This document shows, piece after piece, positions 1-8,173 of a stretch of DNA of 64,000 nucleotides (its first letter is position 1; the number at the start of each line of letters is the position of its first letter). This DNA comes from Lysobacter enzymogenes. Lineage in GTDB: Bacteria > Pseudomonadota > Gammaproteobacteria > Xanthomonadales > Xanthomonadaceae. The translations under genes were made by a program, and so were the position numbers. The notes beneath the pieces were generated by a model, which had not been told where the DNA came from, did not search any database, and was given only the letters and a program-made list of their open reading frames with translations. The stretch spans positions 744,001-808,000 of the forward strand of contig NZ_CP067395.1 in NCBI RefSeq assembly GCF_017355525.1. Direction: 5' to 3'.

Positions 1-593
1 AGCAGCCAACCGGCCAACAGCGCAGGCGCAATCAACGGAAGCGTAATGACGAAGAACACCCGCCACGGCTTGGCGCCGAGGTCCATCGCCGCTTCTTCCA
101 GGCTGGCGTCCATCGAGGTCATGCGCGAGCGCACCACCACGGTGACGTAGCACGCGGTCAGGGTGATGTGGGCCAGGGTGATCGTGGTCATGCCGCGCTC
201 GGGCCAACCGAACACCTGCTGCAGGCCGACGAACAGCAGCAGCGAGGACAGGCCGAGCATCACGTCGGGCATCACCATCGGCGCCGAGTTCATCAGGCTG
301 AGGATGCCGCGCCCGGGGAAGCGGCCGAAGCGCGACAGCGCCAGGCCGCTGGCGGTGCCGAGCGCGACCGCGGCGGTCGCCGAGATCGCGGCGATGATGA
401 GGCTGCGCTGCGCCGCCTCCAGGATCTGCTCGTTCTGCGCCAGCGCGGCGTACCACTTCAGCGAGAACCCGCCCCAGGTGGTGGCGCGGTCGGAGCCGCT
501 GAAGGAATAGACGATCACCGACACGATCGGCAGGTACAAGAACGCATAGCCCAGCGCCATCATCGTGTACAGCGCGAACGGCCGCCGCTTCAC
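1..593 (-). CDS. potI: Putrescine ABC transporter permease PotI (3' end missing)
   Basis: Second inner-membrane permease of a putrescine import ABC transporter. The frame opens with GTG at 593, overlapping the stop of the preceding permease by the GTGA tetranucleotide, and runs off the left edge after about 197 codons. The translation begins VKRRPFALYTMMALGYAFLY and has hydrophobic segments, then the permease EAA loop, read as LEEAAMDLGAKPWRVF, which contacts the ATPase. It is the last visible gene of the potF-potG-potH-potI run, so co-transcription is expected. The potI name rests on gene order and the PotH/PotG resemblance of its neighbours; PotC of the spermidine system is the close alternative. 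Confidence 0.88.
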   Translation of the reverse strand, partial: MKRRPFALYTMMALGYAFLYLPIVSVIVYSFSGSDRATTWGGFSLKWYAALAQNEQILEAAQRSLIIAAISATAAVALGTASGLALSRFGRFPGRGILSLMNSAPMVMPDVMLGLSSLLLFVGLQQVFGWPERGMTTITLAHITLTACYVTVVVRSRMTSMDASLEEAAMDLGAKPWRVFFVITLPLIAPALLAGWL

Positions 594-1588
594 GACTGGG
601 CCTCGCGCGCGACGCGACGGTTTTCGATGTATTCGAACAGCAGCGTCGGCAACACGATCAGCAGCAGCATCGCCACCGCGATCGCCGCCGACAGCGGCCA
701 GTCGCGGTTGGTGAAGAACTCGGTCCACAGCACCCGGCCGATGGTCAGCGCGTCCGGGCCGCCGAGCACGTCGGGGATCACGAACTCGCCGACCGCCGGA
801 ATGAACACCAGCAGGCTGCCGGCGAGGATGCCGGGGAACGACAGCGGCAGGGTGATTCGCCGGAACGCCTGCCACGGCTTGGCGCCGAGGTCGGCGGCGG
901 CTTCCAGCAGGGTGAAGTCCAGGCGGATCAGGGTCGCCGCCAGCGGCAGGATCATGAAGGGCAGGTAGTTGTAGGTGATGCCGATGTACACGGCGAGGTT
1001 GGTGTGCAGCACCGCCTGGCCGGGTTCGAGCAGGCCCAGGCCGACCAGCGACTGGCTCAGCCAGCCGTTGGCGCGCAGCAGGCCGATCAGCGCATAGGTG
1101 CGCAGCAGCGAACTGGTCCAGAACGGCAGGATCACCAGCACCAACAGCAGCAGCCGCCACAGCCGCGGCGCGCGGGCGATGCCGTAGGCGATCGGATAGC
1201 CGAGCAGCAGGCAGCACAGGGTCGAGACGCTGGCGAACAGCAGCGACTTCAGGTACGCCGCGATGTACAGCGGGTCGGCCAGCAGCGCGGCGTAGTTGGC
1301 TGCGTGCAGGCGCAGTGTGGTGGCGCCGTTCTCGGCGGTTTCCAGCAGCGGCGTGTACGGCGGCACCTGGCCGAACACCGACTCGGCGAAGCTGATCTTC
1401 AGCACGATCAGGAACGGCACGCAGAAGAACAGCGCCAGCCACAGCATCGGGACCGCGGTGACCAAGAGCCGCCCGCGTCGTGTGCGGAATTCGTCGCCTA
1501 CGGCGCGGAACCAACCGAAGAGGTTATAAACGACCTCCGCCCAGAAACCCCAAATCCCCGAGCCGCGCTTTTGCTGTTGCGCGCTCAT
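590..1588 (-). CDS. potH: Putrescine ABC transporter permease PotH
   Basis: Inner-membrane permease of 332 residues, close to the family length of about 317. It has about six hydrophobic helices, an early block resembling E. coli PotH (PPYTPLLE, then an NYAALLADPLY stretch), and the cytoplasmic EAA loop LLEAAADLGAKPWQAFRRI that docks onto the ATPase. The stretch AVGEFVIPDVLGGPDALTIG near residue 270 is very close to PotH. ATG at 1588. It lies 55 bp after potG and overlaps potI by 4 bp, so the genes are translationally linked. Confidence 0.93.
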   Translation of the reverse strand: MSAQQQKRGSGIWGFWAEVVYNLFGWFRAVGDEFRTRRGRLLVTAVPMLWLALFFCVPFLIVLKISFAESVFGQVPPYTPLLETAENGATTLRLHAANYAALLADPLYIAAYLKSLLFASVSTLCCLLLGYPIAYGIARAPRLWRLLLLVLVILPFWTSSLLRTYALIGLLRANGWLSQSLVGLGLLEPGQAVLHTNLAVYIGITYNYLPFMILPLAATLIRLDFTLLEAAADLGAKPWQAFRRITLPLSFPGILAGSLLVFIPAVGEFVIPDVLGGPDALTIGRVLWTEFFTNRDWPLSAAIAVAMLLLIVLPTLLFEYIENRRVAREAQS

Positions 1589-1643
1589 GCCCGCGCTCCC
1601 GTCGCCGCTGCGGCCGCGAAACCCGAATGCGAAAGTCCGCCGC

Positions 1644-2798
1644 TCACGACGTCAGCACCACCGCGCTGGCCGCATCCCACGACAGCCACAGCGTATCGTC
1701 CCAGTCGTAATGCGGCTCCGAACTGCGCGCCACATGCGTCTCCTGCACGCGCAGCACCGCGCCGGCCTCGGTCTGCACGTGATAGATCGACACATCGCCC
1801 AGGTAAGCGATATCGCGCACCTTGCCCATCACCGCGTTGTCGAAGCCCTCGGGCTTGCTCTCGTGCACGTCGATCTTCTCCGGCCGCACCGCGATGCCGA
1901 CCGCGGTGCCTTCCGGCAACGGATCGGGATGGCGCGCGAGCAGTTGGCCGCCGACGCCGTCGCACTGGATGCGCAGATCGCCGTCGCCGTCCTGGCCGAG
2001 CACGCGGCCTTCGAGCAGGTTAATGCCGCCGATGAATTCGGCGACGAAGCGCGTCGATGGGTATTCGTACAGCACCGCGGGCGTTGAGACCTGGACGATG
2101 CGGCCGGCGTCCATGACCGCGATACGCGAGGACATGGTCATGGCTTCTTCCTGGTCGTGGGTGACCATGATGAAGGTGGTGCCGACGCGTTCCTGGATGC
2201 TGACCAACTCGAACTGGGTGTGTTCGCGCAGCTTCTTGTCGAGCGCGCCGAGCGGCTCGTCGAGCAGCAGCAGCTTGGGCTGCTTGGCCAGCGCGCGCGC
2301 CAGCGCCACGCGCTGGCGCTGGCCGCCGGACAGCTGGTCGGGCTTGCGGTTGCCGAGCTGCGGCATGCGCACCAGCTCCAGCATCTGCTGCACGCGGTCG
2401 CGGATCTCGCCGGCGCCGGGCTTGGCGCCGCCGCTGGAATGCTTGAGGCCGAAGGCGATGTTCTGCGCCACGCTCATGTGCGGGAACAGCGCATAGCTCT
2501 GGAACATCATGTTGACCGGCCGCTGGTACGGCGGCAGGTCGGTGACGTCGATGCCGTCGATCAGCACCCGGCCGCGGTCGGGCGATTCGAACCCGGCCAG
2601 CACCCGCAGCAAGGTGCTCTTGCCCGAGCCCGAGCCGCCGAGCAGGGCGAAGAACTCGCCGCGGTACACGTCCAGCGAGATGTCGTCGCAAGCGTAGACC
2701 TTGCCGAAGGTCTTGGTGACGCCCTCGATGCGCACGAACGGCTGCGCGGCGGGATCGCGCCAGGGCTCCAGCGCGGGGCTGCGGACGGGGACGCTCAC
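1644..2798 (-). CDS. potG: Putrescine ABC transporter ATPase PotG
   Basis: Cytoplasmic ATPase of 384 residues that powers putrescine uptake. The Walker A motif (GGSGSGKST) lies near residue 55, the signature [15 protein letters not shown] near 158, Walker B LLLLDEP near 180, and the switch histidine in [12 protein letters not shown] near 215. The segment [20 protein letters not shown] and the DKKLRE stretch are PotG-like. The C-terminal part (from about residue 260) is the TOBE regulatory region. Start is GTG at 2798, only 4 bp after the potF stop, so it is expected to be co-translated with potF. Confidence 0.95.
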   Translation of the reverse strand: MSVPVRSPALEPWRDPAAQPFVRIEGVTKTFGKVYACDDISLDVYRGEFFALLGGSGSGKSTLLRVLAGFESPDRGRVLIDGIDVTDLPPYQRPVNMMFQSYALFPHMSVAQNIAFGLKHSSGGAKPGAGEIRDRVQQMLELVRMPQLGNRKPDQLSGGQRQRVALARALAKQPKLLLLDEPLGALDKKLREHTQFELVSIQERVGTTFIMVTHDQEEAMTMSSRIAVMDAGRIVQVSTPAVLYEYPSTRFVAEFIGGINLLEGRVLGQDGDGDLRIQCDGVGGQLLARHPDPLPEGTAVGIAVRPEKIDVHESKPEGFDNAVMGKVRDIAYLGDVSIYHVQTEAGAVLRVQETHVARSSEPHYDWDDTLWLSWDAASAVVLTS

Positions 2799-2802
2799 GC
2801 GC

Positions 2803-3969
2803 TCAGTGCCCGCTCTTGATGCTGGTCCAGGCGCGCACGCGCTGGCGCTGCACGTCCTCGGGCAGCGAGCGCGGATCGACCAGCTTGGCGCGCACCGCTT
2901 CGGGCGGGTACACGCCCTGGTCCTGGGCGATCGCCGGATCGACCAGCGGCGCGGCGTCCTTGTTGGCGCTGGCGTAGGCGACGTGGTTGCTGATCGCCGC
3001 GGCGACCTTGGGGTCGAGCAGGTAATCGATGAAAGCGTGGGCGTTGCCGAGGTGCTTGCTGTCCTTGGGGATCGCGATCACGTCGACCCAGCGGATCGCG
3101 CCTTCCTTCGGAATTACGAAGCGCAGGTTCGGCGCCGGCTTGCCGGCCTTCTTGGCCGCGTCGAACGCGGCGGTGCTGGCCTGGGCGATGTCGCCGGAAT
3201 AGCCCATCACGATGCAGGCGTCGCCGTTGGCGAAGGCGTCCTTGTACTCGGCGTTGTTGAAGGTGCGCACGTACGGGCGGATCGCGGCGTAGACCTTCTT
3301 GACCGCGTCGATCTCGTCGGCGGCGCCGGCGTTGGGATCGCGGCCGAGCCAGATCAGCGCCGCGCCGAAGGCCTCCTGATCGTCATCGAGCACGGTGATG
3401 CCGCACTTGCCGAGCTTGGCCGCGTTGGCCGGATCGAACAGCAACGACCACGAATCCAACGGCGCGTTCTCGCCGAGCGCCTGCTTGATCTTGTCGACGT
3501 TGAGGCCCAGGCCGGTGGTGCCCCACATGTACGGCACCAGATGCTCGTTGCCCGGGTCGATCGAGGCCAGGTTCTGCAGCAGCTGCGGGTCCAGGTGGCT
3601 CCAGTTCGGCAGCTTGCTCTTGTCGAGCTTGGCGTACATGCCGGCCTTGACCTGGCGCTGGGCGAACGGGCGCGCCGACGGGAACACCGCGTCGTAGCCC
3701 GAAGCGCCGGCGCTGAGCTTGCTTTCCAGGGTTTCGTTGGCGTCGTAGACGTCGTAGTTGACCTTGACGCCGGTGGCGGCCTCGAAGTTCTTGACCGTGT
3801 CGTCGGCGACGTAGTCCGACCAGTTGTAGACGTTGAGCACCTTCTCCTCGGCGCCGGGCTTGGCGGCGGGGGCGTTGGCGTCGGCGGCGGGCTTGCCGCC
3901 GCAGGCGGCGAGCATGAGGACGGCGCAGGCGAGCGGGGCGAGGCGCAGGGTCACGGCGTCGTATCTCAC
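2803..3969 (-). CDS. potF: Putrescine-binding lipoprotein PotF
   Basis: Substrate-binding protein of the putrescine transporter. I chose the GTG at 3969 (388 residues) because it follows a GGAGAA ribosome binding site and places a lipoprotein signal at the N terminus (VRYDAVTLRLAPLACAV, then lipobox LAAC). An ATG at 4056 would add 29 unlikely residues. The mature part starts with LNVYNWSDYVADDTVKNFE, the standard opening of the PotD/PotF family, and contains GTTGLGLNVDKI and the SLLFDP segment. The lipobox suggests it is anchored to the outer face of the inner membrane rather than freely periplasmic as in E. coli. First gene of the potFGHI operon. Confidence 0.93.
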   Translation of the reverse strand: MRYDAVTLRLAPLACAVLMLAACGGKPAADANAPAAKPGAEEKVLNVYNWSDYVADDTVKNFEAATGVKVNYDVYDANETLESKLSAGASGYDAVFPSARPFAQRQVKAGMYAKLDKSKLPNWSHLDPQLLQNLASIDPGNEHLVPYMWGTTGLGLNVDKIKQALGENAPLDSWSLLFDPANAAKLGKCGITVLDDDQEAFGAALIWLGRDPNAGAADEIDAVKKVYAAIRPYVRTFNNAEYKDAFANGDACIVMGYSGDIAQASTAAFDAAKKAGKPAPNLRFVIPKEGAIRWVDVIAIPKDSKHLGNAHAFIDYLLDPKVAAAISNHVAYASANKDAAPLVDPAIAQDQGVYPPEAVRAKLVDPRSLPEDVQRQRVRAWTSIKSGH

Positions 3970-4377
3970 AGTGTTCTCCAGGAAGACGGGCCCGCCGGGG
4001 CGGAGCGCAGGCGGGGCGTTGGCGGGGATGTTCGGAAACGGGCCGCGCGGTGTCAACGAATTATCGGGTCTGGCGAGTCTAGGGCGCGTTTGCGCGCGGT
4101 CGGCGCCGCGATGCGAGGCGAGCGCCGGTGTGCGCGCGACGGGCCGCGCCTTCGGCAGCGGCGGCGACGTGGCGGCTCAGGGCTGCGCCGGACATGCACC
4201 GGGCCGGGACCGGCGCGTGCGCTTGCGACCGGCTCCTCGCGCGCCGCGCCGCCGCCTGCTGTATCGTCGCGCTCCGGCCGCCGGCCCGCGCCGCCGCCGC
4301 AGGGCTCGGCCGCTGCCGCCGGTATACGTTTTCGCCGCTTCGTTCCGCCGCTGCGCGGGCCATCAGGGAGATTCCGC
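3970..4377. other. Gene-free divergent promoter region, potF / torF-like
   Basis: These 408 bp separate two divergent genes. I see no credible coding frame; the open frames across it have low-complexity Arg/Ala composition. The region must hold the potF promoter on the minus strand and the porin promoter on the plus strand, but no strong -35/-10 pair or operator palindrome stands out. Confidence 0.5.
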
Positions 4378-5160
4378 ATGTCCGACCGCCGCCTCCATGC
4401 GCGCCTGCGCGCCCCGCAACTGCTGCTGGCCGCCGCCCTGGCCGCGGCCGCGCCCTGGGCCTGCGCGCAGGAATCCGGCCAAGGCGAAGGCGACAGCGAG
4501 CGCGACTGGAACCTGCGCGGCGGCGTCACCGCGATGAGCGACTACGTCTGGCGCGGCGTATCGCAGACCCAGGAAGACCCGGCGCTGCAGGCCGAGATCA
4601 ACCTCGAACACCGCAGCGGCTTCTACGCCGGCCTGTGGGCCTCGAGCATCGACTTCACCGCCCCGGGCGAGGAACACGACGGCGTGCGCTACGAACTCGA
4701 CGGCTACGTGGGCTGGTCGGGCGAACTGCGCCCCGGCCTGGAACTCGACGTGGTCCTGACCCGCGCCGCCTACCCGGGCGCCAAGCGCGGCTTCGACTAC
4801 GACTACACCGAGTTGGAAGGCACCTTGAGCTTCGCCGAGCACTACCACGTCGGCCTGGCCTATTCGCCGGATATCTTCGGCCTCGGCGGCAAGGGCTATT
4901 ACTGCAACGCCGGCGGCGAATGGCCGCTCGGCGAGAGCGGCTTCGGGCTCAAGGCGCAGATCGGTTATTACGACCTGCAGGATCCGCTCGGCGACAGCTA
5001 CAACGACTATCTGTTGGCGCTGACGCGCGAGTTCGGGCCGGTCCATGCCGAGCTGCAATACACCACGACTTCCAGTTACGGCCCGAAGATTTCCGAGGGG
5101 CTGGACGACAAGAAGCTGGCCGACGGAAAAGTCGCGGTGTTGGTGGGCTGGAAGTTCTGA
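4378..5160 (+). CDS. TorF-family putative outer-membrane porin
   Basis: Predicted outer-membrane beta-barrel of 260 residues. The ATG at 4378 follows a GGGAG ribosome binding site. An N-terminal signal peptide (APQLLLAAALAAAAPWACAQ) is followed by the family opening WNLRGGVTAMSDYVWRGVSQ, which marks the gcw_chp/TorF group of proteobacterial porins. Alternating aromatic beta strands run to the C terminus, which ends in VAVLVGWKF with a terminal phenylalanine, as expected for BAM-inserted proteins. The substrate is unknown. It is divergent from the putrescine transporter; a link to polyamine uptake is possible but is only inference. Confidence 0.85.
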   Translation: MSDRRLHARLRAPQLLLAAALAAAAPWACAQESGQGEGDSERDWNLRGGVTAMSDYVWRGVSQTQEDPALQAEINLEHRSGFYAGLWASSIDFTAPGEEHDGVRYELDGYVGWSGELRPGLELDVVLTRAAYPGAKRGFDYDYTELEGTLSFAEHYHVGLAYSPDIFGLGGKGYYCNAGGEWPLGESGFGLKAQIGYYDLQDPLGDSYNDYLLALTREFGPVHAELQYTTTSSYGPKISEGLDDKKLADGKVAVLVGWKF

Positions 5161-5216
5161 GTCGTCGCGGCGATGCCGCCGACCTGAGTCGGGCAAGACA
5201 ACGCGAAATCAAAATG

Positions 5217-5246
5217 GGTTCCGGCAAAAGCCGGAATCCGTTTTTG
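5217..5246 (+). terminator. Rho-independent terminator after the porin gene
   Basis: A stem of about 10 bp (GGTTCCGGC / GCCGGAATCC, with one G-T pair) with an AAAA loop is followed by GTTTTT, 57 bp after the porin stop codon. The hairpin is also the outer tip of the long inverted repeat, so the same sequence may serve both roles. Confidence 0.6.
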
Positions 5247-5429
5247 CCGTTGCTTTTGGCTCCCCCCGCCGCCCCGAACTCGCCACAGACAAAAGTAGAC
5301 CCGAAGGGCGCGCGCATGGATGCGCGCGTGCGGGACCGGGGCAGGATGCCCCTCGTCCCGCATCCCTGCGCAGGCATCGAAACATAGTGGCTCTTGATTC
5401 GAAGAACAGGGAAGCGCCTTTCTTTGGTT

Positions 5430-6566
5430 GGCGGTTTCTAAGCTCAAGTGCATCACCCACCCAAGGGTTCTGTACATGGGCCAGCAGTACGCGCACCTCA
5501 GTCCAGAAGAACGTGGCGCCATCATGGCCTGGGTCCGCCAAGGCCTCAGCGTCCGTCAAATCGCCCGTGAATTGCAGCGGGCGCAAAGCACCATCACCCG
5601 CGAACTACGCCGCAACGGCCATCGTCCGCGCAACGGCCGGGCGTTGACCGGGCGGCCGCGCAAGGTCCAGGGCTACGATGCGGCCCTGGCCCAGCAACGA
5701 GCGGTCGGGCTGCGGCAGCGGCCTCGTCGGCCGCGCAAGTTGCGAGTCGGCGCCACGCTGTGGCCCGAGGTGCTGATCCTGCTTCGCGCCGGCTGGTCGC
5801 CGCAGCAGGCCTCGCTCAAACTGCGTCGACTGCACCCCGACGACCCGGCTTGGCACGTGTCCCACGAAACCATCTACACCGCCTTGTACGCGATGCCGCG
5901 CGGCGAACTGCGTCGCCAGATCCTGTTGCGACACAAGCGCGCGGCACGGCGACCGCAGCCTCGCACGCCCGATGCCCGCGGCCGAATGACCGATCTGCCC
6001 AGCATTCACGACCGTCCACGGGAGGTCGAGGAACGGCTCCTGCCCGGCCACTGGGAAGGCGACCTGATCAAGGGCGCCCGCAACCAATCGTCGGTGGGGG
6101 TGCTGGTCTGCCGGCAAAGCCTGTTCGTGATGCTGGTGCGGCTGCCCGACGCCACCGCCCAAGGCGTGCTGGAGGGCTTCACCCAGGCCTTCGCACGGCT
6201 GCCGCCACGACTGCGCAAAACGCTGACCTACGATCAAGGCAAGGAAATGGCCTTGCACCGTCAGCTCAGCAAGGGGGTGGGGCTGAAAGTCTACTTCGCC
6301 GATCCGCACAGCCCCTGGCAACGCGGCCGCTGCGAGAACATCAATGGCCTGCTGCGCCAATATCTGCCCAAAGGCACGGACCTGTCGGTACACAGTCAGC
6401 GCGATCTGGATCGCATCGCCTGGCGCCTGAACATGCGACCGCGAGTGAGCATGGACGTGCGCATGCCGGCTGAGGTGTTTTTGGAAAAGCTGTACGGCCG
6501 GCCCGTGAACTTTTCCATTGAGGATGTGATTGCGGTGGGGTGATGCACTTGGATATTGACTCCGCC
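5430..6566 (+). mobile_element. Complete IS30-family insertion sequence (1137 bp)
   Basis: The ends are 29-bp imperfect inverted repeats (5430-5458 and 6538-6566) that both start GGCGG and share an exact 14-bp inner block CAAGTGCATCACCC; 22 of 29 positions match. A 3-bp direct repeat GTT flanks the element (5427-5429 and 6567-6569). The intact target can be read in the opposite arm of the surrounding inverted repeat, where GGTTACTT is uninterrupted, so both boundaries and the duplication are well supported. It holds one transposase gene. Confidence 0.93.
5476..6543 (+). CDS. IS30-family transposase
   Basis: DDE transposase of 355 residues that moves the surrounding element. I chose ATG 5476 (MGQQYAHLSPEERG), where the IS30-type N terminus begins, over an upstream frame opening at 5428. 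An HTH-like segment (SVRQIARELQRAQSTITREL) spans about residues 25-44. The catalytic triad is visible as D196 (GDLIKG), D253 (TYDQGKE) and E287 (CENINGLLRQYLPKG), with the DD(33)E spacing of the family. The stop codon (6541-6543) lies inside the right inverted repeat. There is no frameshift or truncation, so the element could be active. Confidence 0.95.
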   Translation: MGQQYAHLSPEERGAIMAWVRQGLSVRQIARELQRAQSTITRELRRNGHRPRNGRALTGRPRKVQGYDAALAQQRAVGLRQRPRRPRKLRVGATLWPEVLILLRAGWSPQQASLKLRRLHPDDPAWHVSHETIYTALYAMPRGELRRQILLRHKRAARRPQPRTPDARGRMTDLPSIHDRPREVEERLLPGHWEGDLIKGARNQSSVGVLVCRQSLFVMLVRLPDATAQGVLEGFTQAFARLPPRLRKTLTYDQGKEMALHRQLSKGVGLKVYFADPHSPWQRGRCENINGLLRQYLPKGTDLSVHSQRDLDRIAWRLNMRPRVSMDVRMPAEVFLEKLYGRPVNFSIEDVIAVG

Positions 6567-6680
6567 GTTACTTTCTTTGGCAAGACAAAGAAAGTGACCC
6601 GGCCGCTTGCGGACGGAAGCTGTTGATCATTGCTTGTCCTCACTCGTCACAACGAGGCCCGCTAAAGGTTCGTACCCGAC

Positions 6681-6777
6681 TGTAGGAGCGACGCGAGTCG
6701 CGACCGCGCCCTCGCAGCCATTGCGCAGGTTTCGTCGTAGTTGTGTTTTCGCGGTCGCGACTCGCGTCGCTCCTACA
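6681..6777. repeat. REP doublet in the centre of the long inverted repeat
   Basis: Two inverted copies of the CTGTAGGAGCGACGCGAGTC-type REP, followed by CGCGACCGCG in the left copy, form a 97-bp palindromic pair. The same sequence family recurs at 12879-12956, 23298, 24613 and 27589-27932. Confidence 0.9.
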
Positions 6778-7154
6778 GCGGGGGCGGTGTTCCGCGGTGG
6801 CTTTCGTCGTTGTCTTCATGGCGGATGATGACAAGCCACAATCCAGAGCTTTCGTCCGCAAGCGGCCGAGTTACTTTCTTTGTCTTGCCAAAGAAAGTAA
6901 CCAAAGAAAGGCGCTTTCCTTGTTTTCGAATCAAGAGCCACTATCGTTCGATGCCTGCGCAGGGATGCGGGACAAGGGCCATCCTGGCCCGGTCCCGCAC
7001 GCGCGCATCCATGCGCGCGCCCTTCGGGTCTCTGTTTGCCTGCGGCGAGTTCGGGGCGGCGGGGGGAGCGAAAAGCAACGGCAACGGCAACAGCTTGTGG
7101 ATTCCGGCTTTCGCCGGAACGCCGGATACGGAGCAGACAGGGAGCGCCGCGTTT

Positions 7155-8081
7155 TTACCCACCTGTCGCGCGTCCGCACACCGTCTCCACCAATCCGCGC
7201 AGCCACGCATTCGCCGGATCGCCTTCGCGATTGGCATGCCAGTACAAATGCACCTGCGCCGCCGGCAGCGCGAAGGGCAGCTTCACTCGCGCCAAGCCGC
7301 TTTCCGGCGCGATCCGCGCCGCCACGCTCTCCGGCAAGGTCAGCAACGCATCCGACTGCGCCGCGACCGCGCACGCGGCGTGGTAGCTGCGGCAGCGCAG
7401 CGCGATGCTGCGCTGATGGCCCAGATTGAGCAGGGCCAAGTCCTCGATCACCTGTCCGGTCGCGCGCGCGGACACCGCCACGTGCTGCGCCTGCAAGTAC
7501 TGCTTCAGGCTCAGCCGCCGCGCCAGCGCATGGCCGGCGCGCAGCACCACGCAGAAACCGTCCTGGAACAAGGGCCGGTGGCGGACCGGGTCGCGCACCG
7601 GCAAGGCCACGTCGACCGCCAGATCGACTTGCCCGGCGGCCAGTTCGCGGCCGAGGTCGCGGCGCGGCAAGGCCACGCTGGCCAGGGTCGCGCCCGGCGC
7701 CTGCGCGCGCAGCGCCTGCATCAGCGCCGGCAGCAGCACGCTCTCGGTCGCTTCGGGCAGGCCGATGCGGAAGCCCTGGCGGCTCGCGGCCGGGTCGAAA
7801 CGGTCGCGGTGGCTCAGCAGTTCGCGCAGCCGCGCCAGAGTGTCGAGCAGCGGCGGCGCCAGCCGCTGGCAGGCCGCGGTCGGGCTCATGCGGCGGCCGT
7901 CGCGCACGAACAGCGGGTCGTCGAACTGGCGCCGCAGCCGCGCCAGCGCATGGCTGACCGCCGACGGGGTCAGGAACAGCGCCTGCGCCGCGAGGCTCAG
8001 ATTGCGTTCGCGGTACACGGCCTCGAACACCTTGAGCAGGTTGAGGTCGAGCTGCTCGCTGCGCGGCTGAATCTGATTCAT
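7155..8081 (-). CDS. LysR-family transcriptional regulator
   Basis: DNA-binding regulator of 308 residues, the usual LysR length. The N-terminal winged HTH covers about residues 10-70 (LNLLKVFEAVYRERNLSLAA, then LTPSAVSHALARLR), followed by a substrate-binding-like effector domain. It is transcribed divergently from the acyl-CoA dehydrogenase cassette, with 92 bp between the start codons. By the usual LysR logic it probably controls that cassette and itself, in response to an unknown ligand. ATG at 8081 has no strong ribosome binding site. Confidence 0.92.
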   Translation of the reverse strand: MNQIQPRSEQLDLNLLKVFEAVYRERNLSLAAQALFLTPSAVSHALARLRRQFDDPLFVRDGRRMSPTAACQRLAPPLLDTLARLRELLSHRDRFDPAASRQGFRIGLPEATESVLLPALMQALRAQAPGATLASVALPRRDLGRELAAGQVDLAVDVALPVRDPVRHRPLFQDGFCVVLRAGHALARRLSLKQYLQAQHVAVSARATGQVIEDLALLNLGHQRSIALRCRSYHAACAVAAQSDALLTLPESVAARIAPESGLARVKLPFALPAAQVHLYWHANREGDPANAWLRGLVETVCGRATGG

Positions 8082-8173
8082 AACAGTACGTTAGCAAAGA
8101 TCACTTCATTCATTCCGGCCGCGGGCCTAGGATTCGTTGCGGCCGGAGCGTTCCGGCATCCGGAACTCTCGCC

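Larger units (their letters stand above)
5219..7119. repeat. Long imperfect inverted repeat, left arm split by IS30 element
   Basis: The left arm (5219-5429 plus 6567-6621, about 266 bp) is an imperfect reverse complement of the right arm (6847-7119, about 273 bp). Shared landmarks are the TTCCGG...CCGGAA tip, a CCCGAAGGGCGCGCGCATGG block, GTGGCTCTTGATTCGAA, CGCCTTTCTTTGGTT and the ACTTTCTTTGGCAAGACAAA segment. The arms flank a centre of about 225 bp holding a REP doublet. Without the insertion the structure would be about 760 bp. No coding frame looks real in it. It may be a dispersed non-autonomous element. Confidence 0.85.
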
